Part shown: positions 26,031-32,896 of the stretch, piece by piece
Position numbering within the stretch: position 1 is the first letter of the stretch
How the letters are laid out: each line of letters starts with the position of its first letter
From: Coriobacteriaceae bacterium
Lineage (GTDB): Bacteria > Actinomycetota > Coriobacteriia > Coriobacteriales > Eggerthellaceae
Assembly (NCBI GenBank): GCA_015062635.1
Contig: SUUF01000012.1
Coordinates: 1 to 32,896 of the forward strand
Length of the DNA stretch: 32,896 nucleotides
Direction of reading: 5' to 3'
Notes under the pieces: generated by a model
Seen by the model: only the letters and a program-made list of their open reading frames with translations
Databases searched by the model: none
Told to the model about the DNA's origin: nothing
Program-made: the position numbers and the translations under genes

Positions 26031-26696
26031 ATGCCGGGCTTGGGAGCGCGGAGCGCGGGCAGGAACGTGCGCGAGTACACGATCGGCGAGGAGATCGCCA
26101 ATTCCATCACGCATGGCATCGGCGCCCTGCTTGCCGTCGCGGCCATTCCCATCACCATCGTGAAGGCCGTCGGCGACGGCGGGGGCGTGCTGCTGTTCTG
26201 CGCGCTCGTGTACACGATCTTCATGCTCTTCGAATATGTGGCCTCCACCCTCTACCATGCCCTGCGCCCCGATGGCGCCAAGCGCGTGTTCAAGGTGCTC
26301 GACCACAGCTTCATCTACCTGTTCATCGCCGCTTCATATACACCGTATTGCCTGGTCACGCTTGCCGACGTGGGCGGGTGGCCGCTCTTCTTCGTCGTGT
26401 GGGCGCTTGCCATCGCGGGCGTGGCGGCCGAGGCGTTCTGGGTCTTCCGCCCCCGCTGGGTGAACGCGGTGCTCTACCTGCTGCTCGGCTGGGCGGTCGT
26501 GTGGTTCATCCCCGCGCTTTACGCCCTGCTTCCCGCCACCGGATTCTGGCTGCTCGTGGCAGGCGGTATATGCTATTCGATCGGTTGCGTGTTCTACGTC
26601 CTGAAGCAGGTGCCGTATTTCCACGCCATCTTCCACGTCTTCATCCTTGCCGGTACCGTCTTGCAGTACTTCAGCATCCTCCTGTTCGTGCTCTAG
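26031..26696 (+). CDS. Hemolysin III / PAQR family membrane protein
   Basis: EEIANSITHGIGALLAVAAIPITI...YVASTLYHALRPDGAKRVFKVLDHSFIYLFIAASYTPYCLV...FHAIFHVFILAGTVLQYFSIL; RBS ggaggaagcg. Confidence 0.92.
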   Translation: MPGLGARSAGRNVREYTIGEEIANSITHGIGALLAVAAIPITIVKAVGDGGGVLLFCALVYTIFMLFEYVASTLYHALRPDGAKRVFKVLDHSFIYLFIAASYTPYCLVTLADVGGWPLFFVVWALAIAGVAAEAFWVFRPRWVNAVLYLLLGWAVVWFIPALYALLPATGFWLLVAGGICYSIGCVFYVLKQVPYFHAIFHVFILAGTVLQYFSILLFVL

Positions 26697-26801
26697 CCCC
26701 GGCACGCAGGGGAAAGCGGCATCTATGGCGCCTCGACAACCGCTCGCTGACGAAACCATAGAGAATCCCTTGTTCACGCAAATAAACCCATAAGGATTGT
26801 G

Positions 26802-26888
26802 TATACTTCGAATGTATGCCATATAGGCGCGTGTCTTCGCGTCGAAGGCACGCTGCAAGGTAGTGTAAGGAGACGGGCCCCAGGCCCG
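26802..26888 (+). promoter_or_regulatory. Extended -10 promoter and structured ~90-nt 5' leader of the OYE-family gene
   Basis: TTGTGTATACT at 26797-26807; hairpin GCGTGTCTTCG/CGAAGGCACGC (26829-26839/26843-26853); hairpin CGGGCC/GGCCCG (26874-26879/26883-26888). Confidence 0.5.
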
Positions 26889-26902
26889 GAAAGGGGTTTA
26901 TC

Positions 26903-29062
26903 GTGGGCGATTACGATAAGCTGTTAGAGCCGTTTAAGATCGGCAAGATGGACATCGCGAACCGTTTCGTGATGGCGCCGATGACCACCGAGATGGTGGA
27001 TAAGTTCTTCATCACCGAAGAGATCATCGACTTTTACGAGGCTCGCTCCAAGGGCCATGCGGGACTCATCACCATCGGTTCCGCCGGTGTGTGCAACCTC
27101 GATGGCACCACGCCGAAGTACTACAACGCCTCCGGTGCCGTTGGCGCTTGGGACGACAAGTTCAACGAGGGTTGGAAGAAGATGGCCGACCGCATCCATG
27201 CCGCCGGTCCCTCCAAGGTCGCTGCCCAGCTGCAGCTCAACTACGAGTGGCGTCCCGACGGCGAGAGCGAGCTCCACGCCTATGCTCCGTCGCTCGTGAA
27301 CTCCGAGGGCAAGAAGATCCCGTCCGGTCCGTTCGTCGGCATGCCCGAGAAGGAATTCACCGTCGACGAGATCAAGATCCTCGTCCAGCAGTACGCTGAT
27401 GCCGCCAAGCGCATCGTCGACGCCGGCATCGACGCCATCGAGATCCATGCGGGCATCGGCTACATGGTCATGCGCTTCCTCTCCAAGTACTCCAACCATC
27501 GCACCGACGAGTACGGCGGAAGCCCGGCTGGCCGCGCGAAGCTGCTCTGCGACATCATCGACGCCATCCACGAGAAGTGCCCCGGCACCCCGATCATCAT
27601 CCGTTACTCCATCGACGACCTCATGCCCGGCGGCAACCGCATCGAGGATGCCCTCGAGCAGCGCAAGGTCATCGAGGCTCACGGCATCGACGCCTGGAAC
27701 ATCCAGGTCGGCTTCCATGAGGCTCCGCGCCCGGTCGCGAACTCCCTGGTTCCCGAAGGCGAGTTCCTGCCCATCGCCCACAAGTTCACCGCTGCCGTGC
27801 ATGCCGACCCCGAGTCCGTGTGCTACACCGACCCGAGCGTGAAGATCCCGACGTATTTCGGCACCCGCATCACGAACGTCGAGATGTGCAAGAAGATGGT
27901 CGACAACCAGGACTCCGACGCCTGCTGCCTCGGCCGTACCTTCATCGCCGACCCCGACTTCGCCCTGAAGGTCGAAGAGGGCCGCACCGAGCAGATCCGC
28001 TCCTGCATCGTCTGCTCTCGCTGCCTCGACAAGACCTTCCTCGGCCAGGCCATCCACTGCTCCGTCAACGGCAACATCAAGAACATCTCGATGGGCCATC
28101 CCGAGGACAAGCCGGCCGAGAAGAAGAAGCACATCGTCATCGTCGGTGCTGGCCCCGGCGGCCTCGAGACCGCCCGCGTCGCCGATATCCGCGGCCATAA
28201 GGTCACGATCATCGACCACTCCAAGAAGCTCGCCGGCCTGATGAACATGGCCCAGGTGCTCAACCCGAACATGGAGAACATCGTCCGCTTCTGGAACGAG
28301 GAGATGAAGCTCCATCCGAACATCGACATCCGCCTGAACACCGAGGCGACCCCCGAGCTCATCAAGAGCCTCAACCCCGACGAGATCGTCCTTTCGCCGG
28401 GCGGCGGCATCATGGACCTCGAGTTCCCGGGCCGCAACAACAAGATGGTCGTCTCCTCCCAGGAGATCAAGGACCTCGTCGCCGGCCAGGTGCCGAAGGG
28501 CCGTGGCTTCATCTGGTGGAGCGCCTGCCAGGCTGTCAAGATCGAGGGCGGTTCCCCGAACTTCATGCGCTTCGGCATGAGCATGCACATGATGATGGGC
28601 AAGCGCCTCGTCATCGTCGGCGGCGGCTTCGCCGGCCTCGAGTGCGCCGGCGCGATGTACCAGGACCGCGAGGTCACGGTCGTCGAGGAAGCCGACAAGC
28701 TCGGCAACGGCATCGGCATCATCGACCGTAAGCCCGAGATCAACCACCTCAAGCAGCTCGGCATCCGCCTGATGCCGTCCACCAAGGTCCTCGAGGTGAA
28801 CGACAAGGGCGTCCGCGTCGAGACCACCATCCGCGACAAGAAGACCAAGGAAGTCGTGGAGGTCAAGCAGGAGCTCATCCCGTGCGACACCGTCCTCATC
28901 TCGGTGGGCGTTCAGGAGAACAAGAAGCTTTACGACGAGGTTGTCGCTGCGATGCCCGAGATTCCGGTGCACCTCATCGGCGATGCCACCACGCCGGCTG
29001 GCAAGGTCTACCGTTCGCTGGAGGCCACCAACGCCGGTTATGCGCTCGGCATGGAGCTGTAA
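26903..29062 (+). CDS. NADH:flavin oxidoreductase, old yellow enzyme / 2,4-dienoyl-CoA reductase-type (FMN + 4Fe-4S + FAD/NAD domains)
   Basis: LLEPFKIGKMDIANRFVMAPMTT...RFLSKYSNHRTDEYGGSPAGRAKLL, CIVCSRCLDKTFLGQAIHC cluster motif, HIVIVGAGPGGLETARVADIRGHKVTIID, RLVIVGGGFAGLECAGAMY, VHLIGDATTPAGKVYRSLEATNAGY. Confidence 0.9.
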   Translation: MGDYDKLLEPFKIGKMDIANRFVMAPMTTEMVDKFFITEEIIDFYEARSKGHAGLITIGSAGVCNLDGTTPKYYNASGAVGAWDDKFNEGWKKMADRIHAAGPSKVAAQLQLNYEWRPDGESELHAYAPSLVNSEGKKIPSGPFVGMPEKEFTVDEIKILVQQYADAAKRIVDAGIDAIEIHAGIGYMVMRFLSKYSNHRTDEYGGSPAGRAKLLCDIIDAIHEKCPGTPIIIRYSIDDLMPGGNRIEDALEQRKVIEAHGIDAWNIQVGFHEAPRPVANSLVPEGEFLPIAHKFTAAVHADPESVCYTDPSVKIPTYFGTRITNVEMCKKMVDNQDSDACCLGRTFIADPDFALKVEEGRTEQIRSCIVCSRCLDKTFLGQAIHCSVNGNIKNISMGHPEDKPAEKKKHIVIVGAGPGGLETARVADIRGHKVTIIDHSKKLAGLMNMAQVLNPNMENIVRFWNEEMKLHPNIDIRLNTEATPELIKSLNPDEIVLSPGGGIMDLEFPGRNNKMVVSSQEIKDLVAGQVPKGRGFIWWSACQAVKIEGGSPNFMRFGMSMHMMMGKRLVIVGGGFAGLECAGAMYQDREVTVVEEADKLGNGIGIIDRKPEINHLKQLGIRLMPSTKVLEVNDKGVRVETTIRDKKTKEVVEVKQELIPCDTVLISVGVQENKKLYDEVVAAMPEIPVHLIGDATTPAGKVYRSLEATNAGYALGMEL

Positions 29063-29084
29063 TAACCAGTTACGGTGAACGTCA

Positions 29085-29118
29085 GGGCCCTTCCCCGAAA
29101 GGGGGAGGGCCTCTTTCT
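29085..29118 (+). terminator. Rho-independent terminator of the OYE-family gene
   Basis: ggcccttcccc-gaaa-gggggagggcc followed by tctttctt. Confidence 0.8.
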
Positions 29119-29307
29119 TGCAAGCGATATAGTGGTTTTGCGGCATCGTGCGGAATCTGGAGGCCATTTGCAGAAACTTAGGCCCGTTCACCGATGCCGG
29201 CTTTACGCTGCAAAACGAAAATGGTAGGCAAATCTCCCGAAACAGGGAGCACAGAGGATGGGCTATCACGTATACTATCGATAGTTGGAGCCCAAGGAGG
29301 AAATGGC

Positions 29308-29640
29308 ATGAAGAAAGATTTCGAGGTGTACGTTCCGGCGGACGTGCAGACGCTTCCGGCGCTGCCCCCGTTCGAGGAGTTCGAGGAATGCATGTTCACG
29401 AGTCCGCTCGGCTACACGGTGATGGCTCATCGTGCGTATTGCGCCGGCCCCTATGAGATTTGCCCCGAGGCTTCTCGCTTCGAGCACAACCAGCCCGGCT
29501 GGCGTGCCATCATCCACACGAAGGACGGCACGGTGCTGAACGTGAGCAACCACCATTACAGCAAGGAAGATGCATACGACAGCCTGATGGATTACATGAA
29601 GCGCTGGATGATGCATCGTAATCCGAACCTTGAGCGTTAA
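29308..29640 (+). CDS. Uncharacterised 110-aa protein
   Basis: MKKDFEVYVPADVQTLPALPPFEEFEECMFTSPLGYTVMAHRAYCAGPYEICPEASRFEHNQPGWRAIIHTKDGTVLNVSNHHYSKEDAYDSLMDYMKRWMMHRNPNLER; strong RBS aaggagg; family not recognised. Confidence 0.75.
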   Translation: MKKDFEVYVPADVQTLPALPPFEEFEECMFTSPLGYTVMAHRAYCAGPYEICPEASRFEHNQPGWRAIIHTKDGTVLNVSNHHYSKEDAYDSLMDYMKRWMMHRNPNLER

Positions 29641-29660
29641 ACGCCGCCTGATGAAACGCG

Positions 29661-29696
29661 CGGGACCCGGTGCCATGGCATCGGGTCCCGTTTCGT
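29661..29696. terminator. Terminator-like hairpin between the convergent 29308 and 29979 genes
   Basis: cgggacccggtgcc-at-ggcatcgggtcccg (one G-U) followed by tttcgtg. Confidence 0.55.
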
Positions 29697-29739
29697 GTTC
29701 GGCATGCGCGCGGTGCCCGGCTGGGTCCCGGCGTGCAGG

Positions 29740-29979
29740 CTATTCGCCGTCTTCCTCGTCGTAAGCCTGGGCGATCATGCTGTCATAGGAACTGCCGGAG
29801 AACGCGGGTTCCCCCATGCCCGGCACACCCGGCATGCCCGGCATGCCCATCCCGCCGACCGGGGCCGGATATCCGCCCATGAAATCGGGTGAGACGAACA
29901 TGTCGCCGGGATGAATGAGCCCGTTGATGAGCATCTCGAATTCTTCTTCGTCGAAATCCTCGAAATCCTTTTCTTCCAT
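29740..29979 (-). CDS. Uncharacterised 79-aa acidic protein with Gly-Met-Pro repeat
   Basis: MEEKDFEDFDEEEFEMLINGLIHPGDMFVSPDFMGGYPAPVGGMGMPGMPGVPGMGEPAFSGSSYDSMIAQAYDEEDGE; start preceded by agaaggaacggtt. Confidence 0.65.
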   Translation of the reverse strand: MEEKDFEDFDEEEFEMLINGLIHPGDMFVSPDFMGGYPAPVGGMGMPGMPGVPGMGEPAFSGSSYDSMIAQAYDEEDGE

Positions 29980-30048
29980 AACCGTTCCTTCTCGTTGCGT
30001 TGGTTTGCTACAGTATACGCGATGGCAGACGCGCGAAAGGGGAATGCC

Positions 30049-30678
30049 ATGGCTGTTGAAATGTTGTTTCAGGGGCACGGTTCCTACCGGTTCGTCACCG
30101 ACGAGGGGATCGTCGTGTATGTCGACCCGTTTGCCGGCAAGCAGGAGTGGTACGAGCTGCCCGCCCATCTCGTGCTGGTGACGCACGAGCACTTCGACCA
30201 TACCGCCATCGACCGGATGCCGCATGCGGCGGGATGCGAGGTGTTCCGCGCGGCCGATGTGCACCCCGCGCCCGACACCTACCTGAGCCTCTCGAGCCAT
30301 GGCGTGCGATTCACCGCGGTTTCCGCATGCAACGAGAACCATCCCATCGACGAGTGCGTGGGCTTCGTCATCGATTTCGGCGGAACGACGTTCTATGCTT
30401 CGGGCGATACGAGCACGACGCCCGATATGCGCTCGGGACGGCTTGCGGCGATGCAGCTCGACTATGCGGCGCTTCCCGGCGACGGCATCTACAACATGGA
30501 CATTCCCGAGGCGAGCGAATGCGCCCGGCTGGTGGCCGCCCAGCATACGATTCCCGTGCATCTCGAGCCGGTCGGCGCACCCGACGATGTCGAGCCGGCG
30601 TTTCCGCACGAGCGGGCCGAGGCATTCGAGGCGGCGGGGAAGATCGTCCTCGAGCCGGGCGATACCCTGGCGCTGTAA
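30049..30678 (+). CDS. MBL-fold metallo-hydrolase
   Basis: LVLVTHEHFDHTAIDRM (HxHxDH-like), FYASGDTS, HTIPVHLEP; start at ATG 30049 with aaagggg upstream. Confidence 0.85.
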   Translation: MAVEMLFQGHGSYRFVTDEGIVVYVDPFAGKQEWYELPAHLVLVTHEHFDHTAIDRMPHAAGCEVFRAADVHPAPDTYLSLSSHGVRFTAVSACNENHPIDECVGFVIDFGGTTFYASGDTSTTPDMRSGRLAAMQLDYAALPGDGIYNMDIPEASECARLVAAQHTIPVHLEPVGAPDDVEPAFPHERAEAFEAAGKIVLEPGDTLAL

Positions 30679-30696
30679 CGGCGATTCGCGCCGCAG

Positions 30697-31686
30697 CTAG
30701 TACTGCTCGATGATGCCCGCGAGGTAATCGCGGTATTCCTGGGCGAGCGAGCTCGGGGCGATGATGCGCGCCCGGGTTCCGAAGCCGGCGAGCCAGCCGA
30801 AGAACACCGTGCTCTTGCGCACGGTGACGGTGGCGTGCCCGGTGATTCCATCGGGTTGCGGGATGATGACGACGCCGTCGCTTCCGAACCGGTCGAGGAT
30901 CTGGTCGATGGCGTCGGCCTGGAACTCGATGGTCACGCGCACCTTGTCGCCTCCGAACATCCCGAAGGCCTGCAGCGCGAACTCCTCGACGTCGAACCGC
31001 GCGATGCGGTCGTTGCGCGTTGCGGGCTCGTCGAGCACCTGGATATGCGACATGCGGTCGATGCGGTACCGCACGAAGTCGTCGTGGGCGTCGTTGAACG
31101 CGATGAGGTAGTAATAGCCGTCGGAATAGACCAGATGCACCGGCGTCTCGCGGTAGAGCGCGCCGTCCTTGCGGTACACCTTGCGCTGCGCGAGGTCGTG
31201 CTTGAAGTACCGGAAGCCGACCTTGCGCCGGCTGGCGATGGCTTCCTGGATGGCGTCGACGTTGTAGTAGACGCTCTCGTTCTGCGTGCGGATGCGCCGT
31301 TCGACGTGCACGTGGCGCTCGAGCGCGTCGGCCTGGTGGATCGAGGTGAGACCCTTGATGCGCTGCAGCAGCTGACGGCTCTTGCGCGTGGTGAGGAAGC
31401 GCGAGCTCTGCACGGCGTCGACGAGCAGCAGCAGCTCGGGGTATTCGAACTCGCGTTGCCCGAGCGCGTATTCCGTCGGGCGTCCGGTGCGCTTCACCAC
31501 ATCGTAGCCGCATTCGCGCAGCACCTCGAAGTCGCGGTAGATCGACTTGCGCTCCGCTTCGACGCCTTCTTCGGCGAGCCGCTCGATGATCTGCGACATC
31601 GTGAGCCCGTGCTCGTCATCGGTTTCCTCTCGCAGCATGCGTATGATGAGCGGGATCTTCTTCGTCTGGTTCGGGTGCTTTGGCAT
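30697..31686 (-). CDS. HTH + WYL domain transcriptional regulator
   Basis: LTMSQIIERLAEEGVEAERKSIYRDFEVLRECGYDVV winged helix; WYL-like ...LVYSDGYYYLIAFNDAHDDFVRYRIDRM. Confidence 0.88.
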   Translation of the reverse strand: MPKHPNQTKKIPLIIRMLREETDDEHGLTMSQIIERLAEEGVEAERKSIYRDFEVLRECGYDVVKRTGRPTEYALGQREFEYPELLLLVDAVQSSRFLTTRKSRQLLQRIKGLTSIHQADALERHVHVERRIRTQNESVYYNVDAIQEAIASRRKVGFRYFKHDLAQRKVYRKDGALYRETPVHLVYSDGYYYLIAFNDAHDDFVRYRIDRMSHIQVLDEPATRNDRIARFDVEEFALQAFGMFGGDKVRVTIEFQADAIDQILDRFGSDGVVIIPQPDGITGHATVTVRKSTVFFGWLAGFGTRARIIAPSSLAQEYRDYLAGIIEQY

Positions 31687-31722
31687 GGATGCCTCCGGTT
31701 CGCGTTGGGTTGGCGGTTCGCG

Positions 31723-32172
31723 TTACAGCTCGGCGGTGTCGAGCCAGATGCTGAAGGGGCCGTCGTTTTGCAGATCGACCTGCATGTCGGCGCCGAAGCT
31801 GCCCGTCTGCAGGTGCGGCAGGTCGCGGCGTGCGATGTCGCAGAAGTATTCGTACAGACGCTCGGCCTCTGCCGGGTCTCCCGCTTTCGTGAACGAGGGG
31901 CGGTTTCCCTTCTTGCAGTCGGCATACAGCGTGAACTGCGAAACCACCAGCACGTTTCCATCGACTTCGGAAAGCGCCCAGCCCGTGGCATGCCCCGCGT
32001 CGTCGGGGAAGATGCGCATCTTGAAGATCTTCGACCAGAGCTTTTCGGCCTGCGCCTCGCCGTCTGCCTCGCCGACGCCCAAGAACACGAGGAATCCCCG
32101 GCCGATGGCCCCGACGACCTCTCCGTCGATGGTCACGCTCGCCTGGTTCACCCGCTGTATCAACGCCCGCAT
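31723..32172 (-). CDS. dtd: D-aminoacyl-tRNA deacylase
   Basis: MRALIQRVNQASVTIDGEVVGAIGRGFLVFLGVGEAD...VDGNVLVVSQFTLYADCKKGNRPSFTKAGDPAEAERLYEYF...TGSFGADMQVDLQNDGPFSIWLD. Confidence 0.95.
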   Translation of the reverse strand: MRALIQRVNQASVTIDGEVVGAIGRGFLVFLGVGEADGEAQAEKLWSKIFKMRIFPDDAGHATGWALSEVDGNVLVVSQFTLYADCKKGNRPSFTKAGDPAEAERLYEYFCDIARRDLPHLQTGSFGADMQVDLQNDGPFSIWLDTAEL

Positions 32173-32249
32173 GCTCGCTCCTTCGTGAATTGATGGCAAT
32201 CTTATGGCATCATACAAGACATACAGGCAATAAGGGATAAGAGGCTTTC

Positions 32250-32896
32250 ATGGGAATCGCCTACATCATCGTTTCGATCGTACCGCTCGCGTTGCTGGGT
32301 TATGTATGGTACCTCGATAGGCTCGAGCACGAGCCGCCCGCGCTTGTCGCCGGGGTGCTCGTCGCAAGCGCCCTGCTGGGCACGGCGGCAGCGGCGGCCA
32401 TCGAGGAGATCGGCGGTGCCGTGTTGCAGGCCACGCCGCTCGGCTGGATACCCTACTTCAGCGACCTCATCTACTTCTTCGTGGTCGTGGCGCTGGTCGA
32501 GGAGTTCTGCAAGCGCCTGCCGGTGATGCTCATCGTGTGGAAGAGCCCCGCGTTCGACCACCGGTTCGACGCCATCGTCTACTGCGTGGCGTCGGCCATC
32601 GGCTTCGCGGTGGCCGAGAACCTCATGTACGTGGGCATGTTCGGCGCCGAGGTCGCCATCGGGCGCCTCATTCCCGTGCACACCATCTGCGGCGTGTTCA
32701 TGGGCTATTACCTGGGTTGCGCGAAAATCTGCGAGCGCGGCGGCAATATGGCAATGTGCAAGAAATACCGCATGCTCAGCCTGCTCATCCCGATGCTCAT
32801 CCACGGTGCTTGGGACTTCTGCGTGAGCGTCGAGCTTCCGCTTCTGGAATGGGCGGCCCTTCTGGGAATCATCGTGCTCACGGCGTACGCGTTCAG
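32250..32896 (+). CDS. PrsW-like intramembrane metalloprotease (3'-truncated by window edge)
   Basis: Open frame to the window end, absent from the ORF track: MGIAYIIVSIVPLALLGYVWYLDRLEHEPPALV...FFVVVALVEEFCKRLPV...FDAIVYCVASAIGFAVAENLMYV...HTICGVFMGYYLG...MLIHGAWDF. Confidence 0.88.
   Translation, partial: MGIAYIIVSIVPLALLGYVWYLDRLEHEPPALVAGVLVASALLGTAAAAAIEEIGGAVLQATPLGWIPYFSDLIYFFVVVALVEEFCKRLPVMLIVWKSPAFDHRFDAIVYCVASAIGFAVAENLMYVGMFGAEVAIGRLIPVHTICGVFMGYYLGCAKICERGGNMAMCKKYRMLSLLIPMLIHGAWDFCVSVELPLLEWAALLGIIVLTAYAF

Noticed and set aside
26924-29269. 781-aa - strand ORF opposite the OYE-family gene
   Set aside because: Antisense shadow; Asp/Leu/Val/Ala-rich with no motif.

Overview
High-GC, gene-dense chromosomal segment that reads as a Coriobacteriia/Eggerthellaceae-like actinobacterial core region (taxonomy inferred from protein similarity and the rpmE tail; not verified). 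Most genes are housekeeping: rpmE (5'-truncated), ahcY, a GT2 glycosyltransferase, comF, cca, tRNA-Gln(CTG), tRNA-Glu(CTC), a SARP/BTAD regulator, secA, prfB, a split transketolase pair, ftsE-ftsX, an S41 protease, rnr, smpB, rpmB (- strand), asp23-like, fakA/DAK-like, recG, rsmD, coaD, a hemolysin III-like protein, a large old-yellow-enzyme-type reductase, an MBL-fold hydrolase, a WYL regulator, dtd and a 3'-truncated PrsW-like protease. There are also three uncharacterised small proteins. I see no CRISPR, prophage, transposase or recognisable defence system, and no clear new multi-gene system. The observations most worth a second look are: (1) a three-unit 49-bp hairpin array flanked by identical 18-bp palindromic sequences exactly 147 bp apart, downstream of the tRNAs; (2) four copies of a ~15-24 bp motif (CGTTCACGATGGCGA) in the rpmE-ahcY intergenic region; (3) an RF2 whose stop-codon discriminator tripeptide reads SPT instead of SPF; (4) an OYE-family enzyme lacking the usual substrate-activating His-x-x-Asn/His pair, with a structured 5' leader. 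Several smaller dyads and a hairpin that could sequester a ribosome-binding site are also reported.
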